Of a DNA stretch of 64,000 nucleotides, positions 48,418-57,593 are shown in pieces; within the stretch, counting starts at the first letter, position 1; every line of letters starts with the position of its first letter. Location: positions 1,426,001 to 1,490,000 of the forward strand of contig CP135593.1 in the NCBI GenBank assembly GCA_032388755.1, written 5' to 3'. Under the pieces are notes generated by a model. It made no database searches. It worked only from the letters and a program-made list of their open reading frames with translations, and was not told the origin of the DNA. The stretch comes from Neisseria sp. DTU_2020_1000833_1_SI_GRL_NUU_006. GTDB lineage: Bacteria; Pseudomonadota; Gammaproteobacteria; Burkholderiales; Neisseriaceae. The translations under genes were made by a program, and so were the position numbers.

Positions 48418-48588
48418 ATGAAATACGGCGTATTTTTTGCAGCGGCAACCACCCTCCTGCTTTCAGCCTGCGGTTACAAAGGCGACCTATATCTGCCCAA
48501 AGAAGGCGACAAGGCGCGTTTCGGCGTGGTCCAAACCGGCCTGAAAATCCATTCTTCCAAAGAACCTACCAATCAAACCAACGATTAA
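48418..48588 (+). CDS. lptM: LptM-type small lipoprotein
   Basis: 56 residues. MKYGVFFAAATTLLLSACGY with lipobox LSAC (Cys 18), then the hallmark GYKGDLYLP, the G-x-x-G-x-L-x-x-P pattern of LptM/YifL. LptM assists maturation of the LptDE translocon. Small genes of this kind usually stand just before lysA, as here with 11 bases between. A GAAGGAAG site precedes the ATG. Confidence 0.88.
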   Translation: MKYGVFFAAATTLLLSACGYKGDLYLPKEGDKARFGVVQTGLKIHSSKEPTNQTND

Positions 48589-48599
48589 GCCTCACCAAC

Positions 48600-49820
48600 A
48601 TGACCCTGCATTGCGAACAAGTTCCCTATTCCCGCCTTGCCGAAGAATTCGGCACACCGCTTTATGTGTACAGCCAATCCGCGCTAACCGAAGCATTTGA
48701 AAACTACCAAACCGCGTTTGCCGCGCTTTCCCCGCTCGTCTGCTACGCCGTCAAGGCCAACGGTAATCTGAGCATCATCAAACACTTCGCCTCGCTGGGC
48801 AGCGGCTTCGACATCGTCTCCGGCGGCGAACTGGCGCGCGTTTTGGCGGCGGGCGGCGACGCGGCGAAAACCATATTTTCAGGCGTGGGCAAAAGCGAGG
48901 CTGAAATCGAGTTCGCGCTTCATGCGGGCGTGAAATGCTTCAATATGGAAAGCATCCCCGAAATAGACCGCATTCAAAAGGTTGCCGAACGCTTGGGCAA
49001 AACCGCCCCCGTCTCCCTGCGCGTCAACCCCGATGTCGATGCCAAAACCCATCCCTACATCTCCACAGGCCTGAAAGCCAACAAATTCGGCATCGCCTAC
49101 GCCGACGCGCTCGAAGCCTACCGCCATGCAGCCCGCCAAAGCCACCTCAAAATCATCGGCATCGACTGCCACATCGGTTCGCAACTGACCGACCTCAGCC
49201 CGCTTATCGAAGCCTGCGGGCGCATCTTGATTTTGGTTGACGCACTTGCCGCCGAAGGCATCGTTTTGGAACACTTAGACTTAGGCGGCGGCGTCGGCAT
49301 CGTTTATCAAGACGAAACCGTCCCCGATTTGGGCGCGTATGCCCAAGCGGTTCAAAAACTGATCGGCACACGTCGTCTGAAACTCATCCTCGAACCCGGC
49401 CGCAGCCTGGTCGGCAACGCAGGTTCGCTGCTCGCGCGCGTCGAGTTCGTCAAACACGGCGAAGAGAAAAACTTCGTCATGGTCGATGCCGCCATGAACG
49501 ACCTCATGCGCCCCGCCCTGTATGACGCCTATCACCATATCGAAGCGGTAGAACCCAAAAATATTCCGCCGCTGACCGCCGACATCGTCGGCCCGATTTG
49601 CGAAACCGGCGACTTCCTCGGCAAAGACCGCACCCTTGCCTGCGAAGAAGGCGATTTGCTGGTTATCCGCAGCGCAGGCGCATACGGCGCCAGCATGGCA
49701 AGCAATTACAACACGCGCAACCGGGCGGCGGAAGTCTTGGTGGACTGCAACGAATACCGGCTTATCCGCCGACGCGAAACCTTAGAACAGCAAATGGCAA
49801 ACGAAATGGCTTGTTTGTAA
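48600..49820 (+). CDS. lysA: Diaminopimelate decarboxylase
   Basis: PLP enzyme of the last lysine step. 406 residues, alanine-racemase-type barrel. PLYVYSQSALTEAFENYQTA, Schiff-base lysine in CYAVKANGNLSII, SGFDIVSGGELARVLAAGG, DCHIGSQLTDLSPLIEACGR, LDLGGGVGIVYQ, LEPGRSLVGNAG and GPICETGDFLGKDRTL. All catalytic motifs are intact. Co-transcribed with lptM. Confidence 0.97.
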   Translation: MTLHCEQVPYSRLAEEFGTPLYVYSQSALTEAFENYQTAFAALSPLVCYAVKANGNLSIIKHFASLGSGFDIVSGGELARVLAAGGDAAKTIFSGVGKSEAEIEFALHAGVKCFNMESIPEIDRIQKVAERLGKTAPVSLRVNPDVDAKTHPYISTGLKANKFGIAYADALEAYRHAARQSHLKIIGIDCHIGSQLTDLSPLIEACGRILILVDALAAEGIVLEHLDLGGGVGIVYQDETVPDLGAYAQAVQKLIGTRRLKLILEPGRSLVGNAGSLLARVEFVKHGEEKNFVMVDAAMNDLMRPALYDAYHHIEAVEPKNIPPLTADIVGPICETGDFLGKDRTLACEEGDLLVIRSAGAYGASMASNYNTRNRAAEVLVDCNEYRLIRRRETLEQQMANEMACL

Positions 49821-49868
49821 CATTCCGTCCGTTTTCAGACGACCTGTCCCATACTTTGAGAATACTTC

Positions 49869-50408
49869 ATGAAAATCATCGATACCACCCTACCCGACGT
49901 CAAACTTTTAGAACCCCAAGTCTTCGGCGACGCGCGAGGTTTCTTCATGGAAACCTTCCGCGACGAATGGTTTAAGGCCAACGTCTGCGACCGCACCTTC
50001 GTACAGGAAAACCATTCCAAATCAGGCAAAGGCGTATTGCGCGGCCTGCATTACCAAACCGAAAACACACAAGGCAAACTCGTGCGCGTCGTCGTCGGCG
50101 AAGTGTTTGACGTTGCCGTCGATATGCGTAAAGACTCGCCGACTTTCGGCAAATGGGCTGGCGAAATCCTGTCGGCAGAAAACAAACGCCAGCTTTGGGT
50201 ACCCGAAGGTTTCGCTCACGGCTTTTACGTTTTGAGCGATGAAGCCGAATTCGTTTACAAATGCACGGATTATTACAACCCGAAAGCCGAACATTCGCTG
50301 ATTTGGAACGACCCGACAGTCGGCATCGAATGGCCGCTGCAAAGCGAACCCAACCTGTCGCCCAAAGACTTGGCGGGTAAAATTTTGGCTGAAGCAGTTA
50401 CGTTCTAA
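49869..50408 (+). CDS. rfbC: dTDP-4-dehydrorhamnose 3,5-epimerase
   Basis: Third step of dTDP-L-rhamnose synthesis. 179 residues, double-stranded beta-helix fold. GDARGFFMETFRDEWFKANV, the catalytic His in GVLRGLHYQTENTQGKLVRV, VAVDMRKDSPTFGKWAGEIL, and WVPEGFAHGFYVLSDEAEFV, then YYNPKAEHSLIWNDPTVGIE. The rfbA, rfbB and rfbD partners are not here, so this may be a stray copy of a dispersed set. A DUS lies just before it at 49832. Confidence 0.95.
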   Translation: MKIIDTTLPDVKLLEPQVFGDARGFFMETFRDEWFKANVCDRTFVQENHSKSGKGVLRGLHYQTENTQGKLVRVVVGEVFDVAVDMRKDSPTFGKWAGEILSAENKRQLWVPEGFAHGFYVLSDEAEFVYKCTDYYNPKAEHSLIWNDPTVGIEWPLQSEPNLSPKDLAGKILAEAVTF

Positions 50409-50438
50409 ATTACCGTCGTCAAATCCGTCAAAAACGCA

Positions 50439-50482
50439 AGGTCGTCTGAAAACTTGAGATAAGGTTTTCAGACGACCTTTTT
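50439..50482 (+). terminator. DUS-pair terminator after rfbC
   Basis: AAGGTCGTCTGAAAACTTGA with GGTTTTCAGACGACCTTTTT. Confidence 0.82.
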
Positions 50483-50483
50483 C

Positions 50484-51085
50484 AGTTACAGCAACCTGAT
50501 CCCTTCCCCGTCTGGAGGGGGAAAGTTAGGATGGTGTGGCGGGGTGGAGGATATACGGAATAAAGGGCAAGAGCCACCCTCTCCCCAACCCTCTCCCGCC
50601 AGACGGGAGAGGAAGCGAATTCTCATGGGCAAAGCCCACGCTACAGTTATCCCACAAACCAACACAACAACTTCCGCTAAGGGTTTCCCCAATTTCGGGT
50701 GCTTTCGACGGCGTAGCGTGGGCTTTGCCCGCGAATCCTATCGTATTGAAGCGATAATGGATTTAAAGTATCAGAATACAAAGAGGTCGTCTGAAAAACT
50801 TGAGATAGGTTTTTCAGACGACCTCTTTCAGTTACGGCAACCTGATCCCTTCCCCGTCCGGCGGGGGAAGGCTAGGATGGGGGTGGCTTGCGGATATACG
50901 GCAATAAAGGGCAAAGAGCCACCCTCTCCCCAACCCTCTCCCGCCAAACGGGAGAGGGGGCAGATTACTGAATGCCGCCGTTACTGCTTTTTAGTGTCGT
51001 ATTGAGGCGATAATGGATTTAAAGTATCAGAATACAAAAAGGTCGTCTGAAAATCCTCCAAAACAGGTTTTTCAGACGACCTTTC
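50484..51085. repeat. Duplicated intergenic repeat block between rfbC and the SulP gene
   Basis: Two imperfect copies, about 50484-50612 and 50829-50960, begin AACCTGATCCCTTCCCCGTC and contain GGATATACGG, GAGCCACCCTCTCCCCAACC and CTCTCCCGCCA. A second unit (GCGATAATGGATTTAAAGTA then TCAGAATACAAA) occurs near 50750 and 51010. Each is followed by a DUS pair (50784-50827; 51038-51085). Between them GGGCAAAGCCCACGCTAC (about 50629) faces GTAGCGTGGGCTTTGCCC (about 50714), a long inverted repeat. No coding frame here looks real. I do not know this family of repeat. Confidence 0.75.
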
Positions 51086-51113
51086 TCTTCTCCTACTCAT
51101 TCCAACCCGACTT

Positions 51114-52679
51114 CTAAATACTCGCGCTATGCCCTACCCGCACATGGCTGTGGTGGTCACGGCCTTCGTGGTCGTAGTCAGATTTGAAGCCTTTGAGTAT
51201 AACGTCTATGTCGTTTTCTTTAGCGAAGACGTTGGCGAAGTCTTCAATCAGTTCCAATACGTCGCCGGCGATGTAGGACGAGCGTTCGGCGTTGATGGTT
51301 ACTTTCGAACCCGGACGGATGTTTTTCAGGGTTTTCTTGATGGCGGCTTTGTTCAGGAACGAGACTTCTTCCGCCAGTTCCAAACTGATTTCGTCGGCTT
51401 CGGCGAGTTCTTCGCGGCTGAGGTAGTAGGCGCGTTTCATGTTGCCCTGAAGGATGAAGATAATGCTGATGGCGAGCCCGATGCCGACGCCTTTGAGCAG
51501 GTCGAGCGCGACGACGGCGACGAGGGTGGCGGCAAAGGGGATGAACTGGTACAGCCCTTTATGCCAGAAATGCAGGAGAGTGGCGGGTTTCGCCAGTTTG
51601 TAGCCCACCAGCAGCAAAACGGCGGCGAGGGTGGACAGGGGGATCATGTTGAGGATAAAGGGAATCGCCAAAACGCACACCAACAACAAGACGCCGTGGA
51701 TAACGGCAGACAGTTTGTGCGTCGCGCCTGCATTGGCGTTGGCGGACGAGCGCACGACGACGGAGGTGATGGGCAGGCCGCCGATGAGCGAGCTGACGAT
51801 GTTGCCTGCGCCCTGCGCGCGCAATTCGCGGTTGGTGTCGGTGATACGGCGGTGGGTATCGAGGCGGTCGGCGGCTTCGATGCAGAGCAGGGTTTCAATC
51901 GAGGCGACGATGGCGATGGTGATGCCGGTCATCCAGACGTAGCTGTTGCCGAAACCTGAAAAGTTGGGCAGCGTGAGCATAGCTGCGGCTTCGCGCCATG
52001 TATCGGGAACGGGCAGTTGTACGAGTTGTCCGGCGGGAATGGCAAGGCTGCTGCCGCTGGCGACAAACCATTGGTTCATCAGTATCCCCGCGCCCACGGC
52101 AACCAGCGCGGCGGGCAGGGCTTTGATGTTTTTCAGCGCGGGGATTTTGTCCCATACGATTAGGATCGCCATCGACACGCCCGCTACCAAAAGGGAGCCT
52201 GTGTGGATGTCGGCGAACAGGGCGGCGGGGTCGGCGAGGCTGCCGCTGCTGCCCAAGGCAAACGGAATCTGTTTCATGATGATAATCACGCCGATGCCCG
52301 CCAACATGCCTTCAATAACAGACACGGGGATGTATTCGGCAAGGCTGCCGGCGCGGATGAAGCCGAGCAAAAGCTGGATGGCCCCGGCGATTAAGCCCGC
52401 ACACAGGAACAGCTCGAACGAACCGAGTTCGGTAATCGCGGCAAGGATAATCGCCGCCAAGCCTGCGGCGGGGCCGGAAACGCTGATGTGCGAAGTGCTG
52501 AGCGAACCGATAACGATACCGCCGACGATGCCCGCCAACACGCCGGACAACGGCGGCGCACCGGAAGCGAGCGCGATGCCGAGGCACAACGGCAGGGCGA
52601 CGAGGAAGACGACCAGTCCGGAAGCGAAATTGGACTTAAACAGGCTGCCCAAAGCTTGTTTTTTCTGATGGGGTTTCAT
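51114..52679 (-). CDS. SulP-family anion transporter, probable bicarbonate transporter
   Basis: 521 residues, about 12 membrane helices: FLVALPLCLGIALASGAPPL, GSLSTSHISVSGPAAGLAAI (the conserved SulP segment with its Pro-Ala), AGLIAGAIQLLLGFIRAGSL. A cytosolic STAS-like region follows after about residue 430 (KVTINAERSSYIAGDVLELI). A carbonic anhydrase gene lies directly upstream on the same strand, the pairing known for bacterial bicarbonate transporters of the BicA type. Sulfate import itself is served by cysTWA. Bicarbonate as substrate is inferred from context. Confidence 0.83.
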   Translation of the reverse strand: MKPHQKKQALGSLFKSNFASGLVVFLVALPLCLGIALASGAPPLSGVLAGIVGGIVIGSLSTSHISVSGPAAGLAAIILAAITELGSFELFLCAGLIAGAIQLLLGFIRAGSLAEYIPVSVIEGMLAGIGVIIIMKQIPFALGSSGSLADPAALFADIHTGSLLVAGVSMAILIVWDKIPALKNIKALPAALVAVGAGILMNQWFVASGSSLAIPAGQLVQLPVPDTWREAAAMLTLPNFSGFGNSYVWMTGITIAIVASIETLLCIEAADRLDTHRRITDTNRELRAQGAGNIVSSLIGGLPITSVVVRSSANANAGATHKLSAVIHGVLLLVCVLAIPFILNMIPLSTLAAVLLLVGYKLAKPATLLHFWHKGLYQFIPFAATLVAVVALDLLKGVGIGLAISIIFILQGNMKRAYYLSREELAEADEISLELAEEVSFLNKAAIKKTLKNIRPGSKVTINAERSSYIAGDVLELIEDFANVFAKENDIDVILKGFKSDYDHEGRDHHSHVRVGHSASI

Positions 52680-52738
52680 GGTGAGGGGGTACTCCTGATG
52701 TGTGTATGTTTTTGTATTTGAGAGGATTGGGGCAAATC

Positions 52739-52790
52739 AAGGTCGTCTGAAAAATCAGGACGCTTGTTCAAACTGCTTTTCAGACGACCT
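52739..52790 (-). terminator. Inverted DUS pair between carbonic anhydrase and SulP genes
   Basis: AAGGTCGTCTGAAAA and TTTTCAGACGACCT with a 24-base loop; it separates the two genes. Confidence 0.6.
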
Positions 52791-52798
52791 CCGAACCG

Positions 52799-53478
52799 TC
52801 AACCCGCTTTCTTGCGCGCGTTGACCACCCATTCGGAATCGGTGAGGTCGTAGATTTTTTGAATGTCGGCGAGAATGTTTTTGAAGTCGATGTTCAAATC
52901 GATGAGGCGGCCGGTACGCAGGTCGAAGACCCAGCCGTGAACAATCGGGTAGCCGTCGAGCAGGTAGCGTTCCTGCACGCACGCCATTTTGATGACGTTG
53001 AGACACTGCTCCTGCACGTTCAATTCGACCAGGCGGTCGTAGCGCAGGTGTTCGTCTTCGATTGCGTCCAGTCCAGTTCTTCCTGATGCAGGCGGTACAC
53101 GTCACGGATATTGCTCAACCACGGATTCATCGTGCCAAAATCTTCGGGCAGCATCGCCGCTTTGATGCCGCCGCAGTTGTAGTGGCCGCAGATGATGATG
53201 TGTTTGACTTTCAGATGCGAGACGGCGTATTCGATGGCGGAGGCGGCATTCATGTCCAAACCGTGAACAAGGTTGGCAACGTTGCGGTGCACGAACACGT
53301 CGCCCGGCTCAAACCCCATCAGCTCTTCCGCCGCGACGCGGCTGTCGGAGCAGCCGATGTAGAGGTATTCGGGATTTTGTCCGTCGGCGAGGTCTTTGAA
53401 GTAATCGGGGCATTGCTGCCTCTTCGTTTCCTGCCATTTGCGGTTGTTTTCAAAAATGACTTCGTATGATTGGCTCAT
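52799..53478 (-). pseudogene. can: Beta-carbonic anhydrase, frameshifted by a 5-bp duplication
   Basis: CO2/bicarbonate interconversion. The first part has YLYIGCSDSRVAAEELMGF, VFVHRNVANLVHGLDMNAAS and HIIICGHYNCGGI, giving the Cys-Asp, His and Cys zinc site. At LHQEELDW the frame breaks. The minus strand reads CTGGACTGGACGCAATCG, where the TGGAC appears twice (plus strand GTCCA at 53066-53070 and 53071-53075). Removing one unit restores EELDAIEDEHLRYDRLVELN and joins the rest, NVQEQCLNVIKMACVQERYL to VVNARKKAG, for 224 residues. As written the protein stops after residue 152, just past the second zinc motif. Confidence 0.88.
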
Positions 53479-53858
53479 GCGGCTTCCTTTCTGCTTGATG
53501 TGTCGTCTGTTTTTTTGTTACCGCACCCTGTTGCGGATGCGGCCTCTGTAAGGGTTGCGCATTCTAGGAAGTCAAAATTAGAGAAAAATTAGCCATAAAA
53601 TGTCGTATAAATATGTAAATTCGGCATTTTCAAGCAAAAGGTCGTCTGAAAACCCTTTTTCACCCCAACCAAATAAAAAAGGAGAAACCGCCGTTTCTCC
53701 CTATCTTTCAAAAAATTAAACCGCTCTCATCCACACGCCGCCTCCCCGTCCGAAAATCCTCCTGCTGTCTGCCATTTCCCCGCAATTTTCAGACGACCTC
53801 CTTACCAATCCTTACACTTTACGGCATAATGGCGGACTGTTTTTCCGAGGAGAATTCC
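53479..53858. other. 380-base intergenic region with hairpin, before the mtr-type permease gene
   Basis: No gene seen. It has single mucDUS at about 53639 and 53790. A hairpin GGAGAAACC/GTTTCTCC at 53681-53700 has no T-run. AT-rich stretch at 53570-53640 probably carries the carbonic anhydrase promoter. Confidence 0.45.
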
Positions 53859-55100
53859 ATGTCCGTCAAAACCCCGTCGCTATTCGGCGGCGCCATGATT
53901 ATCGCCGGTACAGTCATCGGCGCAGGCATGCTTGCCAACCCGACCGCCACCTCCGGCGTCTGGTTCACAGGCTCGCTGATTGTGTTGCTTTACACTTGGT
54001 TTTCCATGCTCTCCAGCGGCCTGATGATCCTTGAAGTCAACACCCACTATCCGCACGGCGCCAGCTTCGACACCATGGTCAAAGACCTGCTCGGCCCGAC
54101 TTGGAACGCCATCAACGGCATCGCTGTCGCCTTCGTTTTATACCTGCTCACCTACGCCTACATCTTCGTTGGTGGCGACTTAACTGCCAAAGGGCTGGGC
54201 AGCGCAGTGGGTAGCGATGTTTCGCTCACCGTCGGGCAACTCGTCTTCTTCGGCATCCTCGCCTTTTGCGTGTGGGCATCAGCACGATTGGTGGACCGTT
54301 TCACCTCCATCCTCATCGGCGGCATGGTGCTGACTTTCATCTGGGCGACCGGCGGGCTGATTGCCGATGCCAAACTGCCCGTCCTCTTCGACACCCAAGC
54401 CCCCGCAGGCACGAGCTACTGGATTTACATCTCCGCCGCCCTGCCCGTCTGCCTCGCCTCCTTCGGCTTCCACGGCAACGTCTCCAGCCTGCTCAAATAC
54501 TTTAAAGGCGATGCGCCCAAAGTGGCAAAATCCATCTGGGCGGGCACGCTGGTCGCGCTCGTGATTTACGTCCTGTGGCAAATCGCCATCCAAGGCAACT
54601 TGCCGCGCAACGAGTTCGCCCCCGTGATTGCCGCCGAAGGACAAGTCTCCGTCCTCATCGAAACCCTGTCCAAATTCGCCCAAACCGGCAGCATGGACAA
54701 AGTGTTGACCCTCTTCTCCTACATGGCGATTGCCACTTCCTTCCTCGGCGTAACGCTCGGCCTCTTTGACTACATCGCCGACATCTTCAAATGGAACGAC
54801 AGCGTGTCCGGCCGTACCAAAACCGCCGCCCTTACCTTCCTGCCGCCCCTGATTTTCTGTCTGTTGTATCCAACAGGCTTCGTTACCGCCATCGGCTACG
54901 TCGGTCTGGCGGCAACCATTTGGACCGGCATCATCCCCGCCATGCTGCTCTACCGTTCGCGCCAAAAATTCGGCGCAGGCAAAAACTACAAGATTTACGG
55001 CGGATTCGGGCTGATGGTTTGGGTTTTCCTCTTCGGTGTCATCAACATCGCCGCGCAGGTATTGAGCCAGCTCGAACTCGTCCCCGTGTTCAAAGGCTGA
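53859..55100 (+). CDS. mtr: Tryptophan/tyrosine permease (Mtr/TyrP type)
   Basis: 413 residues (E. coli Mtr 414), eleven predicted helices. Family start SLFGGAMIIAGTVIGAGMLA, then YTWFSMLSSGLMILEVNTHY, and FGFHGNVSSLLKYFKGD, the GFHGNV motif of the HAAAP aromatic group. ATG at 53859 follows GAGGAG; an earlier ATG at 53829 is not needed. Mtr (tryptophan-specific) fits by length; TyrP is possible. Single gene. Confidence 0.85.
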   Translation: MSVKTPSLFGGAMIIAGTVIGAGMLANPTATSGVWFTGSLIVLLYTWFSMLSSGLMILEVNTHYPHGASFDTMVKDLLGPTWNAINGIAVAFVLYLLTYAYIFVGGDLTAKGLGSAVGSDVSLTVGQLVFFGILAFCVWASARLVDRFTSILIGGMVLTFIWATGGLIADAKLPVLFDTQAPAGTSYWIYISAALPVCLASFGFHGNVSSLLKYFKGDAPKVAKSIWAGTLVALVIYVLWQIAIQGNLPRNEFAPVIAAEGQVSVLIETLSKFAQTGSMDKVLTLFSYMAIATSFLGVTLGLFDYIADIFKWNDSVSGRTKTAALTFLPPLIFCLLYPTGFVTAIGYVGLAATIWTGIIPAMLLYRSRQKFGAGKNYKIYGGFGLMVWVFLFGVINIAAQVLSQLELVPVFKG

Positions 55101-55116
55101 CAACCCAACCGCACAA

Positions 55117-55162
55117 GAGGTCGTCTGAAAACCCCATCAAAGGTTTTTTCAGACGACCTTTT
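55117..55162 (+). terminator. DUS-pair terminator after the permease gene
   Basis: GAGGTCGTCTGAAAACC and GGTTTTTTCAGACGACCTTTTC. Confidence 0.8.
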
Positions 55163-55299
55163 CTGTATTTCGCACAGACAGTATCAGCCCCTTAAAAATC
55201 CATTGCATTTTCGCTCAATCCATTAACATTTAACCTTGTTGGAAACGCAATTTGTTTGTTAGTATTAAGCCATTGCCGTTACATCCGCATCACGGCGGC

Positions 55300-55331
55300 G
55301 ACGGACAACCTCCAAGACGGACAACCTCCAA
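55300..55331. repeat. 16-bp tandem duplication in the pta leader
   Basis: GACGGACAACCTCCAA occurs twice head to tail, ending just before AGAAAGG, the likely Shine-Dalgarno site of pta. Confidence 0.85.
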
Positions 55332-55349
55332 ATAGAAAGGACACATATC

Positions 55350-56852
55350 ATGGCTAAATTATTGGTCGCTCCGGTATCCGCCGGTTTGGACGTGGCAGCA
55401 GCAAGCAAAGCCTTTGCCCAAGCTTTGGGCGCGCAAGTTTTCCAACCGCTCGACGCATCCGCCGAAACCCTGTTGGCGCAAGGCAAAAGCGACGACTGGT
55501 TTGACGCTGTGGTCGGCAAAGCCGTCGCACTCAATACCGACAAACTCGTTATCGAAGGTATCGCCCCCGAAGCGGACAAACTCTTCCTGTCCGGCAAAAA
55601 CGTCGAGCTGGCATTGTCTTTGGATGCAGGCGTAGTCTTGGCATTGCAATCTGATAGTGCCGATGCAGCCGAAGCGGCACACCGAATCAACCTTGCCAAA
55701 CAGCTTTACACCAACGCACCGGGCCTCTTGGAAGGCTTCATCATTGAAGGCGCGGCAGCATCCGTGGGCGAAGAAGTCGCCCGCCTGACCGGACTGACAT
55801 TCTACGGCTCAAGCAGCGCGCTCAAAGACGTATCTGCGTTGGCAAAACGCGAAGCATCCCGCCTTTCTCCCGCCCAATTCCGTTACAACCTGATTGATTT
55901 TGCCCGCAAAGCCGATATGCGCATCGTCCTGCCTGAAGGTGCAGAACCGCGTACCGTCGCCGCAGCCGCCATCTGCCACGAAAAAGGCATTGCCCGCTGC
56001 GTCTTGCTTGCCAAACGAGAAGAAGTTGAAGCCGTTGCCAAAGAACGCGGCATCAGCCTGCCTGACTCTTTGGAAATCGTCGATCCCGCTGCATTGGTCG
56101 AACAATACGTCGAGCCGATGTGCGAATTGCGCAAATCCAAAGGCCTGACGCCTGAAGATGCCCGCAAACAACTACAAGACACCGTCGTCCTCGGCACCAT
56201 GATGATGGCGCAAAACGACGTGGACGGCTTGGTATCCGGTGCCGTTCATACGACTGCCAACACTATCCGCCCCGCCTTGCAGCTGATTAAAACCGCACCG
56301 GGCGCCAGCCTCGTGTCCAGCGTATTCTTCATGCTGCTGCCCAACCAAGTCCTCGTCTTCGGCGATTGCGCGGTCAACCCGAACCCGACGCCCGAACAGC
56401 TTGCCGATATCGCCATCCAATCCGCCGATACCGCCAAAGCCTTCGGTATCCCGCCTAAAGTCGCCATGATTTCCTACTCCACCATCAACTCAGGCAGCGG
56501 CCCTGATGTCGATGCCGTGATTGAAGCCACCAAACTGGCAAAAGAAAAACGCCCGGACTTGGAAATCGACGGCCCGCTGCAATACGATGCGGCTACCGTG
56601 CCTGAAATCGGCAAAACCAAAGCCCCTGAAAGCACCGTCGCCGGTCAGGCAACCGTCCTGATTTTCCCAAACCTCAACACCGGCAACTGCACCTACAAAG
56701 CCGTACAACGCAGCGCCAACGTCCTGAGCGTCGGCCCTCTGTTGCAAGGTTTGCGCAAACCGGTCAACGACCTCTCCCGCGGCGCATTGGTAGAAGACAT
56801 CGTCTTCACCATCGCCCTGACAGCGGTTCAGGCAAAACAAATGGCAAACTAA
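55350..56852 (+). CDS. pta: Phosphate acetyltransferase
   Basis: Acetyl-CoA + phosphate to acetyl phosphate + CoA, in acetate metabolism. 500 residues. The N-terminal 150 resemble the BioD-like P-loop domain of long Pta but shortened and without a Walker A motif; the catalytic PTA_PTB domain runs from about residue 175 (IVLPEGAEPRTVAAAAICHE, GLVSGAVHTTANTIRPALQL, VFGDCAVNPNPTPEQLADIA, SYSTINSGSGPDVDAV, FPNLNTGNCTYKAVQRSANV). The usual DRTGG middle domain of 700-residue enzymes is not seen. ackA is not adjacent. Confidence 0.93.
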   Translation: MAKLLVAPVSAGLDVAAASKAFAQALGAQVFQPLDASAETLLAQGKSDDWFDAVVGKAVALNTDKLVIEGIAPEADKLFLSGKNVELALSLDAGVVLALQSDSADAAEAAHRINLAKQLYTNAPGLLEGFIIEGAAASVGEEVARLTGLTFYGSSSALKDVSALAKREASRLSPAQFRYNLIDFARKADMRIVLPEGAEPRTVAAAAICHEKGIARCVLLAKREEVEAVAKERGISLPDSLEIVDPAALVEQYVEPMCELRKSKGLTPEDARKQLQDTVVLGTMMMAQNDVDGLVSGAVHTTANTIRPALQLIKTAPGASLVSSVFFMLLPNQVLVFGDCAVNPNPTPEQLADIAIQSADTAKAFGIPPKVAMISYSTINSGSGPDVDAVIEATKLAKEKRPDLEIDGPLQYDAATVPEIGKTKAPESTVAGQATVLIFPNLNTGNCTYKAVQRSANVLSVGPLLQGLRKPVNDLSRGALVEDIVFTIALTAVQAKQMAN

Positions 56853-56949
56853 TTACTTGAATTTTTAAAGTAAACAAAGGTCGTCTGAAAAACTGAACTG
56901 CACCCCCAAAGTTGGACATCCCCTCCAACTCACAAGGTGCAGTTTTTTT

Positions 56950-57300
56950 ATGACCAAATATACATTACACTTCAAATACCAAGCCGTACTCCACTACCTG
57001 CACATACGCAGCCGACAGCGTACCGCAGATCATTACGGCATTTCCCGAACCCACCTGAGACGATGGATACGCGCCTATCAAGAAGGCGGTATCGGCGCAC
57101 TCGAACATCCCCAATCCAAAACCATGCCCCAACACCGCAAAAACCCCTTCATCGCAGATAAACCCGACCAAGAAAAAACGCAGGCAGAGCTTATCGAAGA
57201 GTTGTGCTATATGCGCGCAGAGGTCGCCTACCTAAAGGAGTTAAAAGCCCTCAGCCAAAAGCGGACCGCAAAGGACAAAGCCAAACCGTCCAAACACTGA
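56950..57300 (+). CDS. IS3-family transposase OrfA (helix-turn-helix)
   Basis: 116 residues. KYTLHFKYQAVLHYLHIRSR then QRTADHYGISRTHLRRWIRA is an IS150-type helix-turn-helix; the C-terminal ELIEELCYMRAEVAYLKELK is a leucine-zipper-like coil used for OrfA/OrfAB pairing. Intact, but with no complete OrfB it cannot transpose the element; OrfA alone could inhibit related transposases. A later frame for OrfB begins inside it (57204). Confidence 0.82.
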   Translation: MTKYTLHFKYQAVLHYLHIRSRQRTADHYGISRTHLRRWIRAYQEGGIGALEHPQSKTMPQHRKNPFIADKPDQEKTQAELIEELCYMRAEVAYLKELKALSQKRTAKDKAKPSKH

Positions 57301-57593
57301 GGGCGCAACGCCCGCTCAAATACCTGCTGCACATCGCAAACCTGCCCAAAAGCAGCTTTTACTGCCATCACCAAGACCGGCCCGACCCCGATGAAGCCGA
57401 CAAAGCCCTTATCGCCGAAATCTACGAACGGCATAAGCATTGGGTTGGAACCGCAAAAAAGCGGCACGGTTGATGAAACAGAGAGACGATTATATAGACT
57501 ACTACAACCGGGAGCGTTGCAGTTTGAAATTGAAAAAGCCGAGTCCCGTCGCATACAGAACCCGGCTTGCACAGAGCACCTGAATAGGGCTTT
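57204..57593 (+). pseudogene. IS3-family transposase OrfB, central part deleted
   Basis: The first part reads PLKYLLHIANLPKSSFYCHH then QDRPDPDEADKALIAEIYER, a normal OrfB start, ending near 57430. The last part, from about 57481, is DDYIDYYNRERCSLKLKKPS then PVAYRTRLAQST and stop at 57591-57593, the usual IS3 OrfB tail. The DDE integrase core between is gone. The join lies between 57430 and 57480. Confidence 0.82.

Noticed and set aside
50484..50960. Possible CRISPR array
   Set aside because: Only two long imperfect repeats, no regular short spacers, and no cas gene in the window.
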